Shown: positions 34,915 to 43,692 of the stretch, in pieces
Layout of the letters: each line of letters starts with the position of its first letter
How positions within the stretch are numbered: position 1 is the first letter of the stretch
Source of the DNA: AVCC01 sp041736255
GTDB taxonomy: Bacteria > Pseudomonadota > Gammaproteobacteria > Burkholderiales > Burkholderiaceae_D
Assembly: GCA_041736255.1 (NCBI GenBank)
Contig: JBGSTZ010000031.1
Span: 25,043 to 89,042, forward strand
Length of the DNA: 64,000 nucleotides
Direction of reading: 5' to 3'
The notes under the pieces: model-generated
What the model saw: only the letters and a program-made list of their open reading frames with translations
Databases searched by the model: none
What the model was told of the DNA's origin: nothing
Made by a program: the position numbers and the translations under genes

Positions 34915-36387
34915 TTAAAACACCGAGGTATAAGCACCCAATTCAATTTGTATCGATTTGATCTGCGTGTATTGTTGCAGCGTGGTCAGCCCATTCTCGC
35001 GCCCGACGCCGGATTGCTTGTAGCCGCCGACGGGCATTTCGGCGGCAGATTCGCCCCAAGTATTGATCCAGCAGATGCCCGCTTGTAATTGATGGATGAC
35101 CCGATGTGCGCGGCTCAGGTTCTCTGTAATCAGGCCGGCTGCCAAGCCATAATCGGTATCGTTGGCGCGCCGCACGACTTCATCCTCGTCGTCGAAAACC
35201 AGGATGCTCATCACCGGACCGAATATTTCTTCGCGTGCAATTTTCATCGCGTCGGTGCAATCGGTAAACACGGTCGGTTGCACGTAGGTGCCCTTGGCAT
35301 AGGTGCCGTCCAGCACACGCTCGCCGCCGGTCAACAGGCGTGCGCCCTCTGCCACGCCGGAGGCGATGTATCGCAGCACGTTTTCCATATGCGGGAAGCT
35401 GACCAGCGGACCAAAGTTGGTGTCCATTTGCATCGGATCGCCCATCCGGATGCGCTGCACACGCGCGATAATTTTTTCCTCGAATGCCTGCTTGATCGAG
35501 CGATGCACGAAGACGCGCGTGCCGTTGGTGCATACCTGGCCGGAACTGTAGAAGTTAGCCATCATCGCGACATCCGCGGCGCGGTCCAGATCGGCATCGG
35601 CAAATACGATCAGCGGCGATTTGCCGCCCAACTCCATCGTCACTTCCTTGAGGGTGGAGCCGGTTGCGCTGGCCACCACTTTTTTGCCGGTAACGGTGCC
35701 GCCAGTGAAGGTTATTTTGTCGATTCCCGGATGCTCGGTCAGCCAGTTGCCGACTTCCTGCCCGGGGCCGGTCAGTACGTTGAATACGCCATCTGGCAAG
35801 CCAGCTTCGGTGTAGATTTCAGCCAGTCGCAAGGTGCTCAAGGGCGTCACTTCACTCGGTTTGAAAATCATCGCATTGCCGGCCGCCAGCGCCGGAGCGG
35901 ATTTCCATAACGCGATCTGGATCGGATAATTCCAAGCCCCGATTCCTGCCACCACACCCAGCGGTTCGCGCCGCGTGTAGACAAACGAACTCTCGCGCAG
36001 CGGAATTTGCATGCCCTCGATCGCCGGCACCAGACCGGCGTAATATTCCAGCACATCGGCGCCGGTGACGATATCGACTGCGCGGGTTTCGGACAAGGGT
36101 TTGCCGGTGTTCAGGGTTTCGATTTCTGCCAGTTCATCGTTACGCGCACGCAAAATCTCCACTGCACGGCGCAACACGCGCGAACGCTGCATCGCAGTTT
36201 GCGCCGCCCAAATCTGCTGCCCTTGGCGGGCGCTGGCGACGGCGCGATCGACATCCTGTTGTGATGCGCACTGCACCTCGGCCAGCACTTCGCCGTTGGC
36301 CGGATTGCGTGTTGCAAGGGTTTTGCCGCTGGTGGCATCCACGCGGCGACCGCCGATATAAAGTTGTTGCTGTTTGAATACGGGCAT
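34915..36387 (-). CDS. betB: Betaine aldehyde dehydrogenase
   Basis: A 490-residue NAD(P)-dependent aldehyde dehydrogenase, the same length as E. coli BetB. It oxidises betaine aldehyde to glycine betaine. The catalytic Glu lies in VTMELGGKSPLIVF and the nucleophile Cys in NFYSSGQVCTNGTRVF; ACGNAMIFKPSE-type cofactor loop reads AAGNAMIFKPSE. Start ATG at 36387 with GGAGA at good spacing. betI and betT are not adjacent, unlike E. coli. A palindrome TCAATAATATTGA lies at 36551-36563. Confidence 0.93.
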   Translation of the reverse strand: MPVFKQQQLYIGGRRVDATSGKTLATRNPANGEVLAEVQCASQQDVDRAVASARQGQQIWAAQTAMQRSRVLRRAVEILRARNDELAEIETLNTGKPLSETRAVDIVTGADVLEYYAGLVPAIEGMQIPLRESSFVYTRREPLGVVAGIGAWNYPIQIALWKSAPALAAGNAMIFKPSEVTPLSTLRLAEIYTEAGLPDGVFNVLTGPGQEVGNWLTEHPGIDKITFTGGTVTGKKVVASATGSTLKEVTMELGGKSPLIVFADADLDRAADVAMMANFYSSGQVCTNGTRVFVHRSIKQAFEEKIIARVQRIRMGDPMQMDTNFGPLVSFPHMENVLRYIASGVAEGARLLTGGERVLDGTYAKGTYVQPTVFTDCTDAMKIAREEIFGPVMSILVFDDEDEVVRRANDTDYGLAAGLITENLSRAHRVIHQLQAGICWINTWGESAAEMPVGGYKQSGVGRENGLTTLQQYTQIKSIQIELGAYTSVF

Positions 36388-36594
36388 TTTGATTCTCCAA
36401 CTATTTAAAAATTTGCCGGATGGACAGTTTTTTGTTCATGCCAGGCGTGAAAAGAGCGCCTCGTAATTGCAATTTGAGTTTACGCGCCGCAATTAGAAGT
36501 TGCGCAACGGGTAACAGCAAGAATTACAATCGGGGGATTGGATAATAGTATCAATAATATTGACGACTCGTCCGGCACTGAAAAGTGCAGGATT

Positions 36595-36807
36595 TTAGCG
36601 CTTGCGTAGCGGCGTCAGCAGATGCGTCAAGGCATTGTGATCGAGCTCATACATCAGCGCAATCAGGCCGCCGAGTTCGCCGGAAGGAAAACCTTCGCGC
36701 GCAAACCAGCCCAGATAATGTCCCGGCAGATCGGCGATCAAGCGACCTTTGTACTTGCCATAAGGCATGGTGCGGGTGACTAAAAGTTCCAGGTGTTCAG
36801 GATTCAT
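36595..36807 (-). CDS. DUF3820 family small protein
   Basis: A 70-residue protein matching DUF3820: TMPYGKYKGRLIADLPGHYLGWFAREGFPSGELG is the defining core. Function unknown; in larger proteins the motif accompanies exonuclease domains. It begins 43 bp after the luciferase-like gene ends on the same strand and may be co-transcribed with it. Confidence 0.8.
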   Translation of the reverse strand: MNPEHLELLVTRTMPYGKYKGRLIADLPGHYLGWFAREGFPSGELGGLIALMYELDHNALTHLLTPLRKR

Positions 36808-36850
36808 GATCGACTACAGGCAGCTTGCAAAGCGTGGGAATTGGCGCTGC

Positions 36851-37840
36851 TCAAGCCAGCGCTTTGTGAACGTCTGCAGTGATCTCATACGAGCGCAGGC
36901 GCGCGGCGTGATCGAAGATTTGCGACGTGATCATCAGTTCGTCCGCACCGGTGCGGGCAACAAATTCCGCCAATTCGCGCGCTACCGTTTCGGGCGAACC
37001 AATAGCCGAGCACGACAAAACCTGATCCAGCAACGCGCGCTCCTGCGGGCCGATGCGGCTCAAATAATCCCCCATCGGCGGCGGCAGAGGCGAAGGGCGA
37101 CCGCTGCGCAGGTTCACGAATGCCTGCTGCATTGAGGTCGCGTGAAATTGTGCCGCATCATCCGTGTCGGCAGCAAACACGTTAAAGCCGAGCATCACAT
37201 ACGGCTTTTGGTGTTGCTCCGAGGGTTGGAACGTGGCGCGGTACAGCGCGATCGCCTGCATCATCTGGGCCGGCGCAAAATGCGACGCGAAGGCATACGG
37301 CCGGCCGAGCGCCGCTGCCAATTGCGCACCAAACAGGCTCGATCCCAGAATCCAGATCGGCACGTTCAGACCCATGCCGGGAACGGCACGCACAACTTGT
37401 TTTGGCGCAGGCGAAAAATAATCCATCAACTCCAAAACGTCTTGTGGAAATTCGTCTGCATCGGCAGCCAGATTGCGCCGCAATGCGCGTGCAGTGATCT
37501 GGTCCGAGCCCGGCGCGCGCCCCAGCCCTAGGTCGATGCGGCCGGGGAAGAGTGACTCCAGGGTCCCGAATTGCTCGGCAATCACCAGCGGAGAATGGTT
37601 CGGCAGCATGACGCCGCCGGCACCGACTCTGATTTTTGACGTACCGGCTGCCACGTACCCGATCAAGACCGCAGTCGCAGCGCTGGCGATGCCCGGCATG
37701 CCATGGTGTTCCGCCAGCCAATAGCGGTTGTAGCCCCAGCGCTCGCCATGCTGCGCAAGATCGAGTGTGTTGCGAAAGGATTGGGCCGCATTGCTGCCTT
37801 CAGCAATGGGGGAAAGGTCAAGTATGGAAAATGGGATCAT
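36851..37840 (-). CDS. LLM-class (luciferase-like) flavin-dependent oxidoreductase
   Basis: A 329-residue TIM-barrel FMN or F420-type monooxygenase relative, close to E. coli YhbW. Marks are FSILDLSPIAEG, RYWLAEHHGMPGIASAATAVLIG, GAGGVMLPNHSPLVIAEQFGTLESLFPGRIDLGLGRAPG and the C-terminal GSPETVARELAEF. It likely uses reduced FMN; the substrate is unknown. It is preceded by a 612-bp non-coding region that must hold its promoter, and followed by the DUF3820 gene. Confidence 0.85.
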   Translation of the reverse strand: MIPFSILDLSPIAEGSNAAQSFRNTLDLAQHGERWGYNRYWLAEHHGMPGIASAATAVLIGYVAAGTSKIRVGAGGVMLPNHSPLVIAEQFGTLESLFPGRIDLGLGRAPGSDQITARALRRNLAADADEFPQDVLELMDYFSPAPKQVVRAVPGMGLNVPIWILGSSLFGAQLAAALGRPYAFASHFAPAQMMQAIALYRATFQPSEQHQKPYVMLGFNVFAADTDDAAQFHATSMQQAFVNLRSGRPSPLPPPMGDYLSRIGPQERALLDQVLSCSAIGSPETVARELAEFVARTGADELMITSQIFDHAARLRSYEITADVHKALA

Positions 37841-38452
37841 GCTTTTTTAATTAAGGGCGACCGGGAAAAATGCAAGCCTTGTTTGTCTGCGCTTTTAACT
37901 TGCCCGCGATACCTCTGTGCTTTGGCGATATCGGCGTCATGACCCGACAGAATTTTCGGAAGAGTGAAGTAGGCACATTGACCATGTTTAGCAAAAATCA
38001 TTAATTTGCCGTCAATGCAACAATGCAATAAATGTTGTATATTAGAAATTAATGCTGCATTGCGGCATTTCCCATGAGATATTGTTGTAATATTTTTAAT
38101 AATCCTGGATAAATACCCTTAAATATTCAGGTGTCATCAAGAAGTAATAATATGTGCTTAGCATGAAAAAATTCTAAATAGAAACATTATTACGTCCAAT
38201 ATTATATTGAATGCACATCATCCTCGGACGTAACACGCTGTCTAAAATAACGCGGCATCGCCCTGCCGAAATTGACATGCAGATCAAATTCATTCTCCTA
38301 CCTGCGCCAGTGCATGGCTGTTGCTATTTACAACATCGCGGGTCACGCCGTGGGCAGGGTGGATAGTAGTTGAGACGCGATCACGCCGATTGTGCATGCC
38401 ACTGAAAAAATCAAAAATTCGTTTGCTCACCATAATAATTTTAGGAATACAT
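37841..38452. other. AT-rich intergenic region
   Basis: These 612 bases between divergent genes show no coding frame I trust. They are clearly AT-rich (for example around 38030-38220), with many short direct and inverted motifs but no recognisable sigma-28 promoter or operator. Promoters of both neighbours must lie here; a small RNA cannot be excluded. Confidence 0.5.
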
Positions 38453-40174
38453 ATGTCATTTGAAAATTTGAAAATCGGAACGCGTTTAGGGTTGGGATTC
38501 TTCGTGATGCAGATCTTATTGGTTGCCACAATAATTTTTGCTCTGAACTCCATGGGCGGGATTCAGACGCAACTGAATGAGATTGTGGACGACGATAACG
38601 TCAAAAGTTTTGCAGCGAATGAAATGGTGGACAACTTCAGAGACGTCTCGGGAATCGTAAGCAATATTGTGATGTTGCGGGACGAAGCGGCGCAGCAAGA
38701 GCAAAAAAATATGCTTGCTGTGGCGCGCGAAAAATATGGCAAAGCCAAAAAAGTGATGCTCGGTACGCCCCTGAATGAGAAAGAAAAAGAATTGATGGGA
38801 AAACTTGATCAATCAATACAAATTGCATTGCCCCTCGTGAATAAAGTGGTTGAATTGGGCTTGCAAAACCAGAATATGGAGGCCGCTGATTTTCTGATGG
38901 TGCAAGCCGCTCCGGCCATCCGGCAAGCAATCGGCGTTATAGACGAAATCGTTGTCTACGAAAGAGACGCAGTTCAAAGTGCGTCGGAGGAAGCCAAAGC
39001 GGAGTACACCCGTGCGCGAAACCTGATGTTGTTACTCGGAGCGCTGGCAATAGCAGTGGGTGTCTTGGTTTCCTGGTTTATTACAGGCTCGATCACGCGT
39101 CCGATCAACCGCGCGGTGCAGGTGGCGCGTACCGTGGCATCCGGCGATCTGACCAGCCGTATCGAAGTAAGCACCACGGATGAAACCGGTCAGTTGCTAC
39201 AGGCGCTGAAGGAAATGAACGATAGCCTGATACACATTGTCGGCCAGGTGCGCACCGGTACCGATGCGATCGTCACCGCCTCCAGCCAGATATCGGCTGG
39301 CAACGAGGATCTATCAAGCCGTACCGAAGAACAGGCCAGCTCGCTCGAAGAAACGGCGGCGTCGATGGAAGAACTGACGACCACCGTCAAACAGAATGAC
39401 GGCAGCGCGAATCAGGCAAACCAACTTGCGCAATCGGCGTCCGCCGTTGCGCTCAAGGGCGGCGCGGTGGTGTCGCAAGTGGTCGATACCATGGCCTCGA
39501 TCAACGATTCGTCGAAAAGAATCGCCGACATCATCAGCGTCATCGACGGCATCGCGTTCCAGACCAACATCCTGGCGCTGAATGCAGCGGTGGAAGCGGC
39601 CCGCGCCGGCGAGCAAGGCCGCGGTTTTGCGGTGGTTGCCACCGAAGTGCGCAATCTGGCGCAACGTTCTGCCACTGCGGCGAAAGAGATCAAAGCGTTG
39701 ATCGATGATTCAGTCGATAAAGTCGATACCGGCAGCAAGCTGGTTGCGCAGGCTGGGGTCACGATGGAGGAGGTGGTTGAAAGCGTCAAACGTGTGACTG
39801 ACATCATGAGCGAAATCACTGCTGCCAGCCAAGAGCAAAGTGCGGAAATCGAACAGGTCAACCATGCGATTGGCCATATGGATGACGTGACGCAGCAAAA
39901 TGCAGCGCTGGTGGAGGAAGCGGCCGCAGCGGCCGCCTCATTGCACGATCAGGCCGACAATCTTGCGCATTTGGTCAGCGTATTCAAGCTCGGCGGAGCG
40001 TCCTCGGCTGTTGGCGCACCGTTGAAAGCAGCAAGTCGTCCTGCTCTGGTTGCTGTGGCAGCTTCTCTACCGACAGCAACCCGCAATGCCAGGCGTCCAG
40101 CGAAGAACGTGAATCCGCCCAGACGCGTGGCGAACGGGTCTGCCGTTACGGAGAGTGAGTGGGAAGAGTTCTGA
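38453..40174 (+). CDS. Methyl-accepting chemotaxis protein with CheR/CheB tether
   Basis: A 573-residue chemoreceptor. TM1 about 10-30, a four-helix periplasmic sensor to about 190, TM2 about 190-210, HAMP (ITRPINRAVQVARTVASGDL) and a long cytoplasmic hairpin with the conserved tip DIISVIDGIAFQTNILALNAAVEAARAGEQGRGFAVVATEVR. The protein ends in a flexible Pro/Arg-rich linker and the pentapeptide EWEEF, a WxxF tether for CheR and CheB, so it may act as a major receptor. Start ATG at 38453 behind AGGA; an upstream in-frame extension has no homology. Ligand unknown. It stands as a single gene. Confidence 0.92.
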   Translation: MSFENLKIGTRLGLGFFVMQILLVATIIFALNSMGGIQTQLNEIVDDDNVKSFAANEMVDNFRDVSGIVSNIVMLRDEAAQQEQKNMLAVAREKYGKAKKVMLGTPLNEKEKELMGKLDQSIQIALPLVNKVVELGLQNQNMEAADFLMVQAAPAIRQAIGVIDEIVVYERDAVQSASEEAKAEYTRARNLMLLLGALAIAVGVLVSWFITGSITRPINRAVQVARTVASGDLTSRIEVSTTDETGQLLQALKEMNDSLIHIVGQVRTGTDAIVTASSQISAGNEDLSSRTEEQASSLEETAASMEELTTTVKQNDGSANQANQLAQSASAVALKGGAVVSQVVDTMASINDSSKRIADIISVIDGIAFQTNILALNAAVEAARAGEQGRGFAVVATEVRNLAQRSATAAKEIKALIDDSVDKVDTGSKLVAQAGVTMEEVVESVKRVTDIMSEITAASQEQSAEIEQVNHAIGHMDDVTQQNAALVEEAAAAAASLHDQADNLAHLVSVFKLGGASSAVGAPLKAASRPALVAVAASLPTATRNARRPAKNVNPPRRVANGSAVTESEWEEF

Positions 40175-40188
40175 TGTCGTAGGGATTG

Positions 40189-40216
40189 CCCTAATCAGTG
40201 ACGTTGCTGATTAGGG
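40189..40216. terminator. Terminator-like hairpin after the chemoreceptor
   Basis: CCCTAATCAG pairs perfectly with CTGATTAGGG across an 8-base loop, just after the stop codon. There is no T tract, so termination is only inferred. Short direct repeats of GGCTTGCTTATGG type follow at about 40235-40285. Confidence 0.5.
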
Positions 40217-40274
40217 GTGGCCATGCAAAAACAGGACTTGCTTATGGCTGGCTTATGGATTGATTAAGGCTTGC

Positions 40275-41483
40275 TTATGGCTTGCGTAATTCAATCGTAG
40301 CAGAACCAATATCGCCGCTTTCCCGTAATGCATAACGGTTAAGTATTTCGCGGTAAAACAGCAGCATCCGCTCAGCTTGCTTGCTGGCCGACCATGTTTG
40401 CGCATAGCCGCGACCTGCATCTCCCAGTTCGCGGCGCAGCTCGGCATCGTTTAACATCCTGATGACTTTGCTAGAAAAATCAGTCAAATCCTCCTGTGCA
40501 ATCCAAACGCCCAAACCTTGCTGCAATACATCGCGGGTTCCCAGCTCTGCGGTGGAGACGATGGGAACGCCTTGCGCCATCGCTTCCAGTAAAACCATTC
40601 CCTGTGTTTCTGTGCGCGACGCAAATACAAAAACATCTGCGGCGCGATAGCAATGGTTCAATTCTGTATGGTGATCCAGGTAGCCGGTGAACAAGACATT
40701 CTCGCTTAGCCCTAGTTTCTTGACTTCAAGTTTCAGGCTTTCTTGTGCCCGGCCTTCGCCTGCGATGATAAAGAGCACGTTAGCAATTTCTTTTCTGACT
40801 TGATCCACCGTCTTGAGCAAAAAGCCAATGTTCTTTTCATACGCCACGCGTCCTACAAAAAGCAGTACCGGGCGGTCTTGCGGAATAGCGTATTTTTTCC
40901 GAAACGCGGCGCGGTCTCCGGGTGCGAAATTACCCGGCTCGATGCCGGTCGGGATGACTTCGATCGGCGTCGAGATACCGTAATTTTTTAATATATGCCG
41001 CATCGGATTGGACGGCACAACCATGCCATCCAGACTATTTCCCTGACGCCGAGAGAGGCGCTGCGCGACAAGGCGCATCACTTTTTTAGGTATAAAAGGG
41101 ACGTAATGGTGGAGATATTCTTCAAAAAAAGTGTGATAAGTCTCTACGCAAGAAATGCCAAGCAAGAGCGCTAACTTGGTGCCTAGATAATGCGCAACGA
41201 AAGGTGTTTGTACATGGATGATGTCGTACTGCACGCTGCGCAATTGCTCAAGATGCTGCATTACCCACTGGTAACGCATTAGCCTGTCTTCGGGATCGAA
41301 CGGCAAATGGCGTCCAGGTACGCGCATGATATTTGTTTCGTCAGCGCTGGGCCTCACATAGTCTGGGACGATTAAATGGACGGTGTGCCCAAGTGATTGC
41401 AGGGCGTGCCGAAAGGTTTCTATCGAGGTGGAAACACCGTTGATGCGTGGAAAATAGGCATCGGAAATAAACAGAATTTTCAT
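40275..41483 (-). CDS. Family GT4 glycosyltransferase (lipid-sugar transferase type)
   Basis: A 402-residue GT-B enzyme. The N-terminal FISDAYFPRINGVSTSIETFRHALQSLGHTV is the acceptor-side motif seen in diacylglycerol glucosyltransferases and phosphatidylinositol mannosyltransferases; HVQTPFVAHYLG and ETYHTFFEEYLHHY follow. The C-terminal donor site is ASRTETQGMVLLEAMAQGVPIVST (E-X7-E). It is cytoplasmic or peripheral. A glycolipid product is plausible by motif but not proven. No operon partner is present. Confidence 0.82.
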   Translation of the reverse strand: MKILFISDAYFPRINGVSTSIETFRHALQSLGHTVHLIVPDYVRPSADETNIMRVPGRHLPFDPEDRLMRYQWVMQHLEQLRSVQYDIIHVQTPFVAHYLGTKLALLLGISCVETYHTFFEEYLHHYVPFIPKKVMRLVAQRLSRRQGNSLDGMVVPSNPMRHILKNYGISTPIEVIPTGIEPGNFAPGDRAAFRKKYAIPQDRPVLLFVGRVAYEKNIGFLLKTVDQVRKEIANVLFIIAGEGRAQESLKLEVKKLGLSENVLFTGYLDHHTELNHCYRAADVFVFASRTETQGMVLLEAMAQGVPIVSTAELGTRDVLQQGLGVWIAQEDLTDFSSKVIRMLNDAELRRELGDAGRGYAQTWSASKQAERMLLFYREILNRYALRESGDIGSATIELRKP

Positions 41484-41870
41484 TATTTTTTCACCGAGCT
41501 GTGGAGGAATTTTTGCTCAATTGAAATTGGATGGCAAATATCTGCATCTACTCTCTGGCCTAATTCAGTGCAGCATAACCAATATCCGAACGCCCATATT
41601 CGACGCATATCAACAGATATTTCTGTAGGCGCAAAACCAGTGACGGAAAAACATTCTGAACGCATAATCCTGTTGAGAATGCTGCGATATCGGCCAGAGC
41701 AGGATAACAACCGTCTTTCCATTTGGCAGCAATGCACACGCTTGCGTTATAAACGGTTGTGCAGGCAGACATGCTGTGTGTGGATTCGTTTTGGCTGAAT
41801 ACATTACCCTCACTTACAATGCCCTTGTTACCGCGACAGCAGACAATTCTGTTCAGCAAGGTGTTGCTGC
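41484..41870. other. Non-coding stretch left of the restriction remnant
   Basis: 387 bases with several short frames on both strands but no family resemblance. It probably spans the deletion that removed the 5' part of the hsdM gene. Confidence 0.5.
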
Positions 41871-42029
41871 GAGCCGTTCATATGGCTGGATAACGTGGTG
41901 GGCGTGGAGATCAACTTCAACAAGATTTTTTATCAGCCGGAAAAACTGCGCGACGTGAGCGCGATTCTGCGCGAGATTACCGCGCTAGACGCGGAGTTGA
42001 CGAGCTTGGAAGAGGGGGTGACGTTATGA
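41871..42029 (+). pseudogene. hsdM: 3' remnant of a type I restriction methyltransferase gene (hsdM)
   Basis: The plus frame ending at the TGA at 42027-42029 encodes EPFIWLDNVVGVEINFNK, then IFYQPEKLRDVSAILREIT and ALDAELTSLEEG. This is the usual C-terminal tail of HsdM N6-adenine methylases. The frame has no start codon of its own and no catalytic NPPY; upstream it opens only to 41799 and loses resemblance before about 41865. The stop overlaps the next ATG as ATGA, a junction inherited from an intact hsdM operon. Identification rests on about 53 residues. Confidence 0.68.
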
Positions 42030-42694
42030 AGATAGAAAATGTGCCGACAGTACTGATTGAGGAAATAAAAACCATACTCGCGGTTGCCAGGCAAAAAGCC
42101 GCGACTGCAGTTAATTTCGCCATGGTCGAAGCCTATTGGTTAATGGGCAAGCGCATTATCGAAGAAGAACAAAATGGCGCACATCCTGCGCAGTATGGTG
42201 AAAGCCTGATTAAACACTTATCAAAGGCGCTAGTCACTGAGTTTGGACAGGGCTTCTCAGTTGCTAATCTGAAAAATTTTAGAAAATTTTATCTTGTATT
42301 TCAAGGCGATGAAAAAGGCTACGCACTGTGTAGCCTTTTGAGTTGGTCGCATTATCGCCTCATTATGCGAGTAGAAAATCCACAGGCCAGAGCGTATTAC
42401 ATCACCCAATGTGCGGAGCAAAACTGGAGCACGCGCACACTGGAACGAAATCTAAATAGCTTGTATTACGAACGTTTATTGTCACAGCCAGACGATAATC
42501 CGACAACCGGTATTATTTTATGTGCCGACAAAGAAGAAACGGTCGTCAAATATTCGATGCTTAATAGCAGTGAGCAGATGTTTGCCAGCCAATATCGCCT
42601 GTATTTACCCACCGAAGCGGAGTTAAAGCAGTTGCTGGAAAATGACCGCATTGCGTTTGTATTAAATCAGGTGGACCAAGAAGGCCAGTTATGA
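42026..42694 (+). pseudogene. DUF1016 (YhcG-type) protein lacking its PDDEXK nuclease core
   Basis: A 222-residue product. Residues 1-153 are the N-terminal DUF1016 domain (YWLMGKRIIEEEQNG, SLIKHLSKALVTEFGQGFS, NLKNFRKFYLVF, WSHYRLIMRVENPQARAYYITQCAEQNWSTRTLERNLNSLYYERLL). The sequence then jumps at about residue 154 to the family's far C-terminus (DDNPTTGIILCADKEE, then SEQMFASQYRLYLPTE). Normal members have about 340-370 residues, and the missing 120 or so carry the nuclease motif (D-x-VFYN, then D-LK). The deletion is in frame and the reading frame remains open. It could be an inactive relic or a retained DNA-binding module. Both ends overlap neighbours as ATGA. Confidence 0.78.
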
Positions 42695-42927
42695 AGTTGC
42701 AGAATATAAAGCATTATGCGGCTTATAAAAATATACCTTTTGTTGTCCCACATTTTAAAGTGCAACGGCTAATCGCCAATTACCTCAACGATAAAACTGC
42801 ACAGATCGACAGCATAATCGCCATCATCAATACCCAAATCGAAAAACTCAGGGAATTGCGCAAGACGCTGATTAACGATGTAGTCACCGGCAAGATAAAA
42901 GTCGTGCCAGAAGGAGGTGCAGCATGA
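42691..42927 (+). pseudogene. hsdS: 3' remnant of a type I specificity gene (hsdS)
   Basis: A 78-residue frame whose residues 18-72, VPHFKVQRLIANYLNDKTAQ then LRELRKTLINDVVTGKIKV, are the C-terminal conserved coiled coil of HsdS. Both target-recognition domains are gone, so it cannot specify a recognition site. Overlaps the DUF1016 stop and the HEPN start as ATGA on each side. A strong AGGAGGT inside its last codons is the ribosome site of the next gene. Confidence 0.78.
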
Positions 42928-43352
42928 ATCAGCTACCCGGACAACCCCCGTTGGATATCCGCTGGCAGCAACGTTTTTCCAATTATCAAAAAGCCTTGGC
43001 GCAGTTGCGTAAATTTATCGCACAAGGTGAACTCAATGAATTGGAAGAACAAGGCTTGATCCAGTGCTTTGAATACACGCACGAACTGGCGTGGAACACG
43101 CTGAAGGATTTTTTGGAAAATAGCGGCAATACCGCCATTTTCGGTTCCAGGGATGCGACACGCGCAGCCTTCAAGCTGGGTTTGCTGGAGGATGGGGAAG
43201 GCTGGATGATGATGATCCAGGATCGCAATAAAACTAGCCACACGTATAACCTTGCGACCGCCAAAGCCATCGTGAATAACATTACCCATCGTTTTTTTGT
43301 TCTGTTTGTCGCGCTGGAGAAAAAATTGCAGAGCTTGCCAGATGCCGCCTGA
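42924..43352 (+). CDS. HI0074-type HEPN protein, partner of a minimal nucleotidyltransferase
   Basis: A 142-residue four-helix protein of the nucleotidyltransferase substrate-binding (HI0074) family, part of the HEPN superfamily. The core is QGLIQCFEYTHELAWNTLKDFLE and GSRDATRAAFKLGLL; R101-NKTS-H106 gives the R-X4-H signature of HEPN RNases. In HEPN/MNT pairs the HEPN protein is the toxin and MNT inactivates it, often by adenylylation of a nearby Tyr (RNKTSHTY has one two residues after His). The ribosome site AGGAGGT is the strongest in this segment. It overlaps the MNT gene by 11 bases. Confidence 0.85.
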   Translation: MNQLPGQPPLDIRWQQRFSNYQKALAQLRKFIAQGELNELEEQGLIQCFEYTHELAWNTLKDFLENSGNTAIFGSRDATRAAFKLGLLEDGEGWMMMIQDRNKTSHTYNLATAKAIVNNITHRFFVLFVALEKKLQSLPDAA

Positions 43353-43692
43353 ATCTAACTCTGACTCTGACTTTCATGCGCTCAGTGCGCAGTGTGGCTT
43401 GAGCCTGGCCACCATCGCTAAAATAATCGCAGTGTTCGCGCAATATCCGGCATTAGAAAAAGCGGTGTTGTATGGCTCACGCGCCAAAGGCAATTACCGT
43501 CCTGGTTCCGATATCGATTTAAGCCTGTTTGGCGACACATTAAGTTACGCGCAATTAGGGCAAATCGAAACCCAACTTGATGATGTGTTGCTACCGTATT
43601 CCTTTGATCTTTCCTTGTTCAATCATATTGATAATCCTGATTTGGTCGATCATATCCGGCGGGTTGGTATTGTGTTTTATGAGAAAAAATAA
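43342..43692 (+). CDS. Minimal nucleotidyltransferase (MNT), antitoxin of the HEPN protein
   Basis: A 116-residue protein with the MNT active site GSRAKGNYRPGSDIDLSLFG: G45-S46 and the metal-binding D57 and D59, with a third carboxylate expected in FDLSLF. It transfers nucleotides, most likely AMP, to the HEPN partner. I start it at the ATG at 43342, which overlaps the HEPN gene; upstream codons belong to HEPN in another frame. Length and motifs look intact, unlike the remnants just upstream. Confidence 0.86.
   Translation: MPPESNSDSDFHALSAQCGLSLATIAKIIAVFAQYPALEKAVLYGSRAKGNYRPGSDIDLSLFGDTLSYAQLGQIETQLDDVLLPYSFDLSLFNHIDNPDLVDHIRRVGIVFYEKK

Noticed and set aside
38220..38290. Possible sigma-28 promoter (TAAA then GCCGAAAT) before the chemoreceptor
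   Set aside because: The spacing of 18 bases does not fit the expected 15 between the two boxes.
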